Assembly (NCBI GenBank): GCA_910587295.1
Contig: CAJULP010000076.1
Coordinates: 1 to 28,032, forward strand
DNA length: 28,032 nt
Direction: 5' to 3'
Source of the DNA: an uncultured Lachnospiraceae bacterium
Lineage (GTDB): Bacteria > Bacillota > Clostridia > Lachnospirales > Lachnospiraceae
Positions 1 to 6,859 of this stretch are shown here, piece after piece (position 1 is the first letter of the stretch; each line of letters opens with the position of its first letter). Under the pieces are notes generated by a model, which ran no database searches, had not been told where the DNA came from, and saw nothing but the letters and a program-made list of their open reading frames with translations. A program made the translations under genes and the position numbers.

Positions 1-5
1 ATAAC

Positions 6-12
6 ACCTCCT
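6..12 (-). promoter_or_regulatory. Shine-Dalgarno site of a gene lying left of the window
   Basis: Read on the minus strand, this is AGGAGGT, a near-perfect ribosome binding site. Five bases separate it from the window edge, so a leftward gene probably starts just outside. No part of its coding sequence is visible. Confidence 0.5.
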
Positions 13-87
13 AAATATAGTGAAAATCTAACAGTTAGTCTATTAAGATGAAAGATAGAGCAGTAAAAATTTACTCTTGGCTCTACT

Positions 88-116
88 ATTATGGATCACT
101 ATTTAGGGCTATTCAA
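88..116 (-). promoter_or_regulatory. Possible leftward promoter for the off-window gene
   Basis: On the minus strand TTGAAT (116-111) and CATAAT (93-88) are 17 bp apart, a sigma-A-like arrangement. It would give a leader of about 80 nt ahead of the ribosome binding site at 6-12. Both hexamers are imperfect, so this is only a candidate. Confidence 0.3.
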
Positions 117-130
117 TACGCCCAGTATTT

Positions 131-898
131 ATGCGCTTACCAGCTTTTGGCATGAACTTTGCCATGGTAGGAATTGAGAACCAGGAGGAACTTGATTATG
201 CGCTGCCATTGCGGGTGATGTGCTATGATGCAGGAGAGTATGAAAGACAGGCGCAGAAGATCAGGAAGGAGACCTGGAAGAATAAGAAGGGGCTAAGGGG
301 TGGTGAATACCTGTACGGATTCCGGAAGGAGAGCCGGTTATACCCGACGGTCACCTTCGTACTGTATTATGGCGAGAAAGAATGGGATGGCGCAAAGGAT
401 ATTCATGGCCTGCTTGATCTTACAGGGCTTCCGGCAGGGTTAAGGGAAAAGGTATCTAACTACAAAATCCACATCATAGAAGTCAGGAAGCTTAAGGATA
501 CGGACATTTTTAAGACGGATGTGAAGCAGGTGTTTGACTTTATCAGGTTTTCCAAAGACAAACACAAGCTAAGGGAACTGCTAGACAATGACCAGTCCTA
601 TCAGGAGTTTGACGAGGACGCATACGATATGGTGGCGGTGTATGTGGGAGCAGGGGAAAGTATGTTGAAATGGAAAGACAAACATAAGAAAGGCAGGAAG
701 GTGGATATGTGTCAGGGATTAAGGGAATGGCTTGCGGATGAACGTGCGGAAGGAATAGAAGAAGGAATAGCAAAAGAAAGCGGCAGGATGGACCGCCTGA
801 TCATCATATTGACGAAGCAGAACCGTCAGGATGACCTGGTCAGGGCGGCGGGGGATGCGGAATATAAGGAACGAATGTACCGGGAGTTTGGCATTTAG
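131..898 (+). pseudogene. Rpn-family PD-(D/E)XK transposase/nuclease, 5'-truncated
   Basis: The 255-residue product resembles the Rpn/PD-(D/E)XK family putative transposases that are abundant in Lachnospiraceae. The similarity begins at the G-I-E-N-Q segment (residues 14-18), which corresponds to the last core motif of the nuclease fold. It continues through the DYALPLRVMCYDAGEY region, a central LYYGEKEW strand, and a charged C-terminal helix ending in the family-like pattern LTKQNRQDDL...MYREFGI. Family members normally have some 60 or more residues before the ENQ motif, including the first catalytic acidic residues. Here an in-frame stop lies at 104-106, only eight codons upstream of the first ATG, and the start has no convincing ribosome binding site. 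I infer a decayed copy that lost its 5' end, probably inactive. Family assignment is from recognition of motifs, not a database search. Confidence 0.72.
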
Positions 899-946
899 GC
901 GAATGGTGGAATGGCCAAATTAACTGACCATTCCGCCTAACATGCC
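890..946. terminator. Imperfect inverted repeat between two convergent genes
   Basis: The arms GGCAT-TTAGGCG-AATGG (890-906) and CCATT-CCGCCTAA-C-ATGCC (928-946) pair over about 17 bases with two single-base bulges. A second copy of GGAATGG (908-914) can pair alternatively with CCATTCC (928-934). The structure covers the stop codons of both the transposase remnant and the minus-strand membrane gene, so it could end transcription from either side. It lacks a clear U-run in either direction, and an element end is an alternative reading. Confidence 0.45.
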
Positions 947-1294
947 GCTGCCGGCGCAAAGCACCAGTACGGTAAAGAAATTTCCGGAAAGCCCGGTAAG
1001 CCCCCGGTTGATCACAAGGGAAACAATGATCAGGATCAGAAAATACATGCTGCCCATTAAAAGTCCCCAAAGGAACTTGCGGCTGCCTTCCCGTTTCCCG
1101 GCCAGAAAGCCTGCAAGGAAGGTTACGATTATGTAAATGGCGATGATGCAGATGGACACAATTTTTTCTGACAGTCCGAAACGGTAAAGCATCAGGGCAA
1201 GAAGCAGTAAAAACCCGGTGGTCATAAGGTAAGAGATTAGCAGGCATTTTAGTATAAAAGTAAGGCGGGAGTTAAAATTGATCTTATTTGGCAT
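920..1294 (-). CDS. TIGR04086-like small membrane protein
   Basis: This is a 124-residue, highly hydrophobic protein with about four transmembrane segments (roughly residues 14-36, 41-62, 70-92 and 100-120) and short loops such as GKREGSRK. Size and topology match the TIGR04086 family of Clostridia membrane proteins, which I recall being found near the SCIFF and SecDF genes. Its position here, about 1.6 kb from scfA, fits that. I chose the ATG at 1294 because the minus strand has GGAGG five bases before it. The longer forms starting at 1318 or 1393 have no comparable ribosome binding site. Function is unknown. It points away from the SCIFF genes and is separated from them by the CBS-domain gene. 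Confidence 0.65.
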   Translation of the reverse strand: MPNKINFNSRLTFILKCLLISYLMTTGFLLLLALMLYRFGLSEKIVSICIIAIYIIVTFLAGFLAGKREGSRKFLWGLLMGSMYFLILIIVSLVINRGLTGLSGNFFTVLVLCAGSGMLGGMVS

Positions 1295-1346
1295 GGCGGC
1301 CTCCAATTTATATTCCATTCTTTTTATATTAATCATATGACTGAAC

Positions 1347-1376
1347 TTGACAGAGAATACCGTGATATTGTAATAT
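1347..1376 (+). promoter_or_regulatory. Sigma-A-type promoter for the CorC/CNNM gene
   Basis: TTGACA at 1347-1352 and TAATAT at 1371-1376 are separated by 18 bp. The -35 box is a consensus match. Transcription would begin near 1383, leaving a leader of about 90 nt before the TTG start at 1475. It sits in the gap between the divergent membrane gene and the CBS-domain gene. Confidence 0.6.
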
Positions 1377-1474
1377 TTCTGTATGTCGATCAAGGAAGTA
1401 TGCTGCTGAAGCAGCCATTGCGGGTGCGTCAGGCATGCTTAAAGCAAAAATAAAAAATAAGGAGTGATTTTGAG

Positions 1475-2827
1475 TTGGATACCGATGGTGTCATGCAATT
1501 GTTTGCGTTGTTGATTTTGGTGATGTTGTCTGCATTTTTTTCCTCTGCGGAGACGTCGCTGACAACGGTGAACAGGGTAAGGCTTAAGGCCCTTGCCGAG
1601 GAGGGGAGCAAGAGGGCGCAGACGGCCCTTGATGTATTGGAGAAGTATGGTAAGATGCTAAGCGCAATATTAATAGGTAATAATATTGTGAATTTGTACG
1701 CATCTTCCCTTGCGACTACGTTAGCGATTCGGATCAGTATGCCGGTAGGGATAGCGACAGGTATCTTGACGGTAGTCATTTTGATCTTCGGAGAGATCCT
1801 GCCGAAGAATGCGGCTATGAGTTATTCGGAAAAACTGGCGCTTGGCTATGCGGCGGTGATCGCTACGCTGATGAAGGTACTTACCCCGGTGATTTTTGTT
1901 GTGGACAATTTGGCAAACGGGATCATGAGGCTGTTACATATTGATGCGAACAGGAAAACAGCCATGACAGAGACAGAGCTGCGGACTTATGTGGAAGTAA
2001 GCCACGAAGACGGTGTGATCGAATCGGAAGAGCGGGAGATGATCTACAACGTATTTGATTTTGGGGATGCGGTTGCAAAGGATGTAATGATTCCCCGTAT
2101 TGATATGGCTTCTGTCAGTGAGGACGCTACTTATGCAGAGGTCATGGAGCTGTTTAAAGAATGTATGTACACCAGGATACCAGTCTATAGCGGTGACAAA
2201 GATAATGTTATCGGTATGATCAACATTAAAGACTTCATATTAGTGGAGGATAGAGAGCAGTTTGTGCTAGGCGATATCATGCGTCAGGCATACTACACAT
2301 ATGAGTACAAAAAGACAGCAGATCTTTTGATGGAAATGCGGGAAAAGCGGGTCAATGTATCGTTTGTCCTGAATGAATACGGTGCAACCGTGGGGATGAT
2401 CACGTTGGAGGATCTTTTGGAAGAGATTGTTGGGGAGATCCGTGACGAGTACGATGAGGATGAGGAAGAGCTGATCCAGGAAGTAGGCGAGCGCAGTTAC
2501 CTTGTGGAAGGCAGTATGAAGCTGAATGATATCAATGACGAGCTGGGAACAGATTTAGATTCAGAGGATTATGATTCCATCGGCGGGCTGATCATTGAAA
2601 ACATTGACCGGCTTCCGGAAGAAGGGGAGACAATCTCCACTGAGCAGGGTATCATTTTGCAGGTGAAAGAGGTCAATCAAAACCGGATCGTCAAGGTGCT
2701 TATGACTTTGCCGGAGAAGGAAACGGACCGGGAGGCGGATGAAGACCAGGCGGAGGAATGGCAGGCAGATAGAAGCAAAGGTACGCAGGCAGCGGATACA
2801 GAGACAGAAAACGAAAAATTTTCATAA
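1475..2827 (+). CDS. CorC/CNNM (hemolysin C)-family CBS-domain membrane protein
   Basis: The product is a 450-residue integral membrane protein of the CNNM/DUF21-CBS-CorC family, linked elsewhere to Mg2+ or Co2+ transport and ion homeostasis. The N-terminal DUF21 transmembrane domain (about 1-180) contains the SAFFSSAETSL motif in the first helix. A pair of CBS domains follows (about 200-325, ending near the family-typical DLLEEIVGEIRDE). The C-terminal CorC_HlyC domain spans about 345-425, and then there is a polar acidic tail. The likely start is TTG at 1475, because GGAG at 1461-1464 lies 10 bases upstream. The ATG at 1493 is too far from any ribosome binding site. A promoter is visible at 1347-1376. 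The old name hemolysin C says nothing reliable about function. Confidence 0.9.
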   Translation: MDTDGVMQLFALLILVMLSAFFSSAETSLTTVNRVRLKALAEEGSKRAQTALDVLEKYGKMLSAILIGNNIVNLYASSLATTLAIRISMPVGIATGILTVVILIFGEILPKNAAMSYSEKLALGYAAVIATLMKVLTPVIFVVDNLANGIMRLLHIDANRKTAMTETELRTYVEVSHEDGVIESEEREMIYNVFDFGDAVAKDVMIPRIDMASVSEDATYAEVMELFKECMYTRIPVYSGDKDNVIGMINIKDFILVEDREQFVLGDIMRQAYYTYEYKKTADLLMEMREKRVNVSFVLNEYGATVGMITLEDLLEEIVGEIRDEYDEDEEELIQEVGERSYLVEGSMKLNDINDELGTDLDSEDYDSIGGLIIENIDRLPEEGETISTEQGIILQVKEVNQNRIVKVLMTLPEKETDREADEDQAEEWQADRSKGTQAADTETENEKFS

Positions 2828-2832
2828 AATGC

Positions 2833-2861
2833 TTTTCCATTGTGGCTATTTATGCTATACT
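2833..2861 (+). promoter_or_regulatory. Candidate promoter for scfA
   Basis: A good -10 box TATACT (2856-2861) lies 17 bp after a weak -35-like TTTTCC (2833-2838), in the 99-bp gap after the CorC-family gene. It would give a leader of about 60 nt to the scfA start. The -35 match is poor, so confidence rests on the -10 box and position. Confidence 0.42.
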
Positions 2862-2926
2862 AGCATGGAAATTAAGTAAGTATGCTCATTTTTCAAATGA
2901 GAGAAGGAAATAAAGGAGACAAAGTG

Positions 2927-3070
2927 ATGAAACGTATTAAGACATTAACAACCAGAGATTTGAAGGAATCTATGAAAAAGGGCGGATGCGGTGAGTGCCA
3001 GACTTCTTGCCAGTCAGCTTGCAAGACCTCCTGTACGGTAGGAAACCAGAGCTGTGAAAAGGTAAAATAA
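2927..3070 (+). CDS. scfA: SCIFF ribosomal peptide precursor (six cysteines in forty-five)
   Basis: This is a 47-residue peptide with a leader-like N-terminus (MKRIKTLTTRDLKESM) and a Cys-rich core holding six cysteines, spaced as in GGCGECQTSCQSAC and then TSC and SC. This is the signature of SCIFF, the most widespread ribosomally made peptide family of Clostridia. Its cysteines become thioether-linked to neighbouring residues by the radical-SAM enzyme encoded next door. I chose ATG at 2927 because GGAG (2915-2918) is eight bases upstream. A GTG directly before it (2924) is an alternative. A hairpin lies just after the gene. The final role of mature SCIFF is not established; a metal- or redox-linked role has been suggested. 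Confidence 0.93.
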   Translation: MKRIKTLTTRDLKESMKKGGCGECQTSCQSACKTSCTVGNQSCEKVK

Positions 3071-3092
3071 GTACGAAAAAAGGATAACGGAT

Positions 3093-3120
3093 ATAAGCAG
3101 CGGCGGGTGCCGCTGCTTAT
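3093..3120 (+). terminator. Perfect hairpin between scfA and scfB (attenuator-like)
   Basis: ATAAGCAGCGGC (3093-3104) and GCCGCTGCTTAT (3109-3120) form a perfect 12-bp stem with a four-base GGGT loop. The following bases TGTGTGTTCG are only moderately U-rich, which suggests a leaky terminator or an RNA-stabilising 3' hairpin rather than a full stop. It sits 22 bp after the scfA stop and 25 bp before the scfB start. Confidence 0.72.
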
Positions 3121-3145
3121 TGTGTGTTCGAGGAAAGGTATAAAA

Positions 3146-4555
3146 GTGATACATCAATATAAAAACAATGGTTATAATATCATCCTTGACGTCAACAGTG
3201 GTTCCGTCCATGTGGTTGATGATGTGGTGTATGATGTGATTCCTCTTATGGAGGAGGCATTAGAAGGCGGCAAGAGCAGGGAAGATGTAGGAAATGCGGT
3301 GTTTTCGGCACTAGACGGCAGGTATGCAAAAGAAGATGTGGAAGATGCGTTTAACCAGGTCATGGAGCTTTATGACGCCGGGGAGCTTTATGCGCCGGAT
3401 ATCTATAAGGATTACATTATCGACTTTAAAAAACGGGAGACAGTGGTGAAGGCGCTATGCCTGCATATTGCCCATGACTGTAACCTGGCGTGCAGATACT
3501 GCTTTGCGGAAGAAGGGGAATACCATGGCAGGCGGGCGCTGATGAGCTTCGAGGTGGGAAAAAAGGCGCTGGACTTCCTGGTGAAAAATTCGGGAAACCG
3601 TGTCAATCTGGAAGTGGACTTTTTTGGTGGGGAACCGTTAATGAACTGGCAGGTAGTCAAGGATCTGACAGCTTATGGAAGGAGCCTTGAGGAGCCTTAC
3701 CACAAGAAATTCCGGTTTACGCTGACGACCAATGGTGTTTTGTTAAATGACGAAGTTCTGGAGTTTGTGAACCGGGAAATGGCAAATGTGGTCCTGAGTA
3801 TTGACGGACGTAAAGAAGTGCATGACAGGATGCGTCCATTCAGGGGCGGCCAGGGCAGTTATGACGGCATTGTGCCTAAATTTCAAAAGGTGGCGGAAAG
3901 CCGCGGACAGATGAATTATTATGTCCGCGGAACGTTTACAAGGAATAATCTGGATTTTGCGGCGGATGTGATGCATTTGGCGGATCTTGGCTTCAAACAG
4001 ATATCCGTGGAGCCGGTGGTTGCTTCGCCGGAGGATGATTATGCACTGAGGGAAGAAGATATCCCTATATTGCTTGAAGAATATGATAAGCTTGCAAAGG
4101 CGCTTGTGGAAAGAAAAAGACAGGGAAAAGGTGTTAATTTCTTTCATTTTATGATAGACTTGGAAGGTGGTCCGTGTGTGGCAAAGCGGCTTTCCGGATG
4201 CGGATCCGGAACGGAATATTTGGCAGTCACGCCCTGGGGGGATTTTTATCCGTGCCATCAGTTTGTGGGCAGGGAAGAGTTCCTGATGGGGAATGTGGAT
4301 GAGGGAATCCTGCGGACAGATATAAGGGATGAATTTAAAACCTGCAATGTCTATGCAAAGGAAAAATGCAGGAATTGTTTTGCCAAGTTTTATTGCAGCG
4401 GCGGGTGTGCCGCCAATTCTTACAATTTCCATGGGAATATCAATGACGCCTATGACCTTGGATGTGAGCTGCAAAGAAAGCGCATAGAGTGTGCAATCAT
4501 GATAAAGGCGGCGCTTGCCGATATGGAAGGAGAAGAGGATAATGAAGAAGAGTAA
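3146..4555 (+). CDS. scfB: SCIFF thioether cross-link-forming radical-SAM maturase
   Basis: This 469-residue radical-SAM/SPASM enzyme installs Cys thioether bridges in the SCIFF peptide. An N-terminal peptide-binding (RRE-like) region of about 90 residues begins IHQYKNNGYNIILDVNSG. The SAM-cluster motif CNLACRYC follows, with C112, C116 and C119. A GGEP motif lies in the barrel. The C-terminal SPASM region contains CX2CX5CX3C (C408, C411, C417, C421) plus other conserved cysteines for auxiliary Fe-S clusters. I prefer the GTG start at 3146 because AGGAAAGG (3131-3138) sits just upstream. The in-frame GTG at 3107 lies inside the hairpin. It follows scfA and overlaps secDF by 14 nt. Family identity is secure, and the substrate is inferred from the adjacent scfA. 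Confidence 0.93.
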   Translation: MIHQYKNNGYNIILDVNSGSVHVVDDVVYDVIPLMEEALEGGKSREDVGNAVFSALDGRYAKEDVEDAFNQVMELYDAGELYAPDIYKDYIIDFKKRETVVKALCLHIAHDCNLACRYCFAEEGEYHGRRALMSFEVGKKALDFLVKNSGNRVNLEVDFFGGEPLMNWQVVKDLTAYGRSLEEPYHKKFRFTLTTNGVLLNDEVLEFVNREMANVVLSIDGRKEVHDRMRPFRGGQGSYDGIVPKFQKVAESRGQMNYYVRGTFTRNNLDFAADVMHLADLGFKQISVEPVVASPEDDYALREEDIPILLEEYDKLAKALVERKRQGKGVNFFHFMIDLEGGPCVAKRLSGCGSGTEYLAVTPWGDFYPCHQFVGREEFLMGNVDEGILRTDIRDEFKTCNVYAKEKCRNCFAKFYCSGGCAANSYNFHGNINDAYDLGCELQRKRIECAIMIKAALADMEGEEDNEEE

Positions 4556-6770
4556 AGCGATTATTACGCTGCTGGTGCTGGTACTGCTTCTTGGCTGCTT
4601 TGGCTATACGGCAGCAGTGGGGCTGGGTTCAGATGCCGCCGGTTCAGCGGCAAGTATCAATTTGGGTCTTGACTTAGAAGGGGGTGTGAGCATTACTTAT
4701 CAGGCGGTAGGTGATGAAAGCCCCAGCAGTGAGGATATGGCAGATACCATTTATAAGCTGCAAAAGCGAGTGGAGGTTTACAGTTCCGAAGCGATTGTTT
4801 ACCAGGAGGGAGAGGATCGGGTCAATATAGAAATTCCCGGTGTATCTGACGCAAATGCTATTTTGGAGGAGCTTGGAAAACCTGGTTCCCTGTATTTTAT
4901 CAAGGAAACAGCGGATGATGGGTCAGTAAATTACAATCGTGCCAGCTATGAGATGTATAAGTCCATTGAGACTTTAGAGGAAGAAGGTTCTATTGTGCTG
5001 GTAGGTACGGATGTGAAAAACGCACAGGCCCGTTCCACTACGGATTCCATGAATAACAGCCAGTTCAGCGTAGAACTTACCATGACGGATGAGGGAACCA
5101 CGAAATTTGCGGATGCTACCCGCACTGCCAGGGAAAAGGGTGAGAGCATTGCCATTTATTACGATGGAGCGATCATCAGCGCACCTGGTGTCAACTCGGC
5201 AATTGAAAACGGACAGGCTGAGATTACCGGTAATTTTTCCGCGGCGGAGGCAGAACAGCTTGCATCCACTATCCGAATCGGCGGCCTGAAGATTCAGCTG
5301 GAAGAGCTTCATTCCAAGATTGTAGGTGCACAGCTTGGCGAAGAAGCAATCTCTACAAGTATCAAGGCGGCGCTGGTTGGTTTTGTGCTGATCGTGATCT
5401 TCATGATTGCGGTTTATTATGTATCCGGTGTGGCAGCCAGCTTGGCGCTTGGGCTGTATGTGGAACTGATGATCATCCTTCTGGATGCGTTTGAAATTAC
5501 ATTGACCCTGCCGGGGATTGCTGGTATCATTTTATCAATTGGTATGGCGGTGGATGCCAACGTGATCATATTTGCCCGTATCAGGGAAGAGCTTGCAAAA
5601 GGCAAAACGGTGAAATCCGCTATTGACACCGGATTTAAAAAAGCAGCGTCGGCCATTGTGGACGGGAACGTGACTACACTGATTGCGGCAGCGGTTTTGG
5701 GCATCATGGGTTCCGGTACGATCAAAGGGTTTGCCGCAACGCTGGCTCTTGGTATCATTCTTTCCATGTTTACGGCGATGGTAATCACCAGGATGATCAT
5801 AAAAGCATTTTTTGCGGTGGGGATCAAGAACGAAAAATTCTACGGCATGGCAAAGGAGAGAAAGGCAATTGCCTTTACCTCCAAAAAGAACCTGTTTTTT
5901 GGGATTTCCATCGTGGCAATTTTAGCAGGCTTTGTGTTTATGGGGATTGGGAAGGCTCAGACAGGCAACGCATTAAATTACAGCCTGGAGTTTGTAGGCG
6001 GTACCTCAACCAATGTAACCTTTAAGGAAGATATGGCATTAGCGGATATTGATACGAAGGTGGTTCCGCTGATCGAGGGCATTACCGGCGACGGGAATGT
6101 ACAGACGCAGAAGATTGAAGGAACGAATGAAGTGATCTTTAAGACACGTTCATTGAGCGTTGAGGAGAGAGAGACTTTTAAGGATACCATGGTGGATCAG
6201 TTTGGTGTGGACGGAGAAAAAATCACCACAGAGACGATCAGTTCTACCATCAGCAACGAAATGAAATCGGATGCTATCTGGGCGGTTGTGATCGCAACCC
6301 TTTGTATGCTGGTTTATATCTGGTTCCGGTTTAAGGATATCCGTTTTGGCGCCAGCTCCGTGATCGCACTGGTTCATGACGTGCTGGTTGTGCTTGCTTT
6401 TTATGCGATTGTAAAGGTGTCGGTAGGAACAACGTTTATTGCGTGTATGTTGACGATAGTAGGGTATTCCATTAACGCAACAATTGTTATTTTTGACCGT
6501 ATCCGTGAAAATATGGGTACTATGGGCAGAAAAGAAGCGTTGGCGGATATGGTGAACGGAAGTATCACCCAGACACTTTCCAGAAGTATCTTTACTTCTT
6601 TGACTACGTTTGTCATGGTTGCTGCACTTTATGTATTTGGAGTTTCCTCGGTGAAGGAATTTGCACTGCCGCTTATGGCAGGAATCCTGTGCGGAACTTA
6701 TTCTTCCGTATGCATTACCAGTTCTTTGTGGCTGGTGCTTCGTAAGGCATTTCCGCAAAAGACAGCATAA
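4542..6770 (+). CDS. secDF: Protein translocase subunit SecDF (fusion)
   Basis: This 742-residue fusion of SecD and SecF uses proton flow to assist Sec-dependent export at the membrane. The SecD half has an N-terminal membrane anchor (about 7-28), the GLDLEGG motif (42-48), a large extracytoplasmic P1-type domain, and a five-helix block containing AVDANVIIFARIREE (around residue 338). The SecF half begins with a membrane segment near 445-465, then LEFVGGT (about 482-488), and a second five-helix block with SINATIVIFDRIREN. I chose ATG at 4542 because GGAG (4529-4532) precedes it and MKKSK gives a normal signal-anchor start. The start lies inside the end of scfB, suggesting translational coupling. 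yajC, the usual partner, is not in the window. Confidence 0.95.
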   Translation: MKKSKAIITLLVLVLLLGCFGYTAAVGLGSDAAGSAASINLGLDLEGGVSITYQAVGDESPSSEDMADTIYKLQKRVEVYSSEAIVYQEGEDRVNIEIPGVSDANAILEELGKPGSLYFIKETADDGSVNYNRASYEMYKSIETLEEEGSIVLVGTDVKNAQARSTTDSMNNSQFSVELTMTDEGTTKFADATRTAREKGESIAIYYDGAIISAPGVNSAIENGQAEITGNFSAAEAEQLASTIRIGGLKIQLEELHSKIVGAQLGEEAISTSIKAALVGFVLIVIFMIAVYYVSGVAASLALGLYVELMIILLDAFEITLTLPGIAGIILSIGMAVDANVIIFARIREELAKGKTVKSAIDTGFKKAASAIVDGNVTTLIAAAVLGIMGSGTIKGFAATLALGIILSMFTAMVITRMIIKAFFAVGIKNEKFYGMAKERKAIAFTSKKNLFFGISIVAILAGFVFMGIGKAQTGNALNYSLEFVGGTSTNVTFKEDMALADIDTKVVPLIEGITGDGNVQTQKIEGTNEVIFKTRSLSVEERETFKDTMVDQFGVDGEKITTETISSTISNEMKSDAIWAVVIATLCMLVYIWFRFKDIRFGASSVIALVHDVLVVLAFYAIVKVSVGTTFIACMLTIVGYSINATIVIFDRIRENMGTMGRKEALADMVNGSITQTLSRSIFTSLTTFVMVAALYVFGVSSVKEFALPLMAGILCGTYSSVCITSSLWLVLRKAFPQKTA

Positions 6771-6800
6771 TGATATGGAACGAAAAGGAAATTAATTGAT

Positions 6801-6827
6801 AAAGAGCCGGCCGGGAGCCGGCTCTTT
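6801..6827 (+). terminator. Hairpin after secDF
   Basis: AAAGAGCCGGC (6801-6811) pairs perfectly with GCCGGCTCTTT (6817-6827) around a five-base loop, 30 bp after the secDF stop. The U-run is short and partly within the stem. It probably ends the scf-secDF transcript, possibly with readthrough into recJ. Confidence 0.72.
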
Positions 6828-6859
6828 GCGGTCAGGGAAAGACATTGGAGAACAGGAAA

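Noticed and set aside
942..1136. Plus-strand open frame of 64 codons opposite the TIGR04086-like gene
   Set aside because: It is basic and Pro-rich with no ribosome binding site, while the opposite strand encodes a coherent membrane protein.
3743..4474. Long minus-strand open frame inside scfB
   Set aside because: It lies wholly opposite a secure radical-SAM gene and shows no family features.
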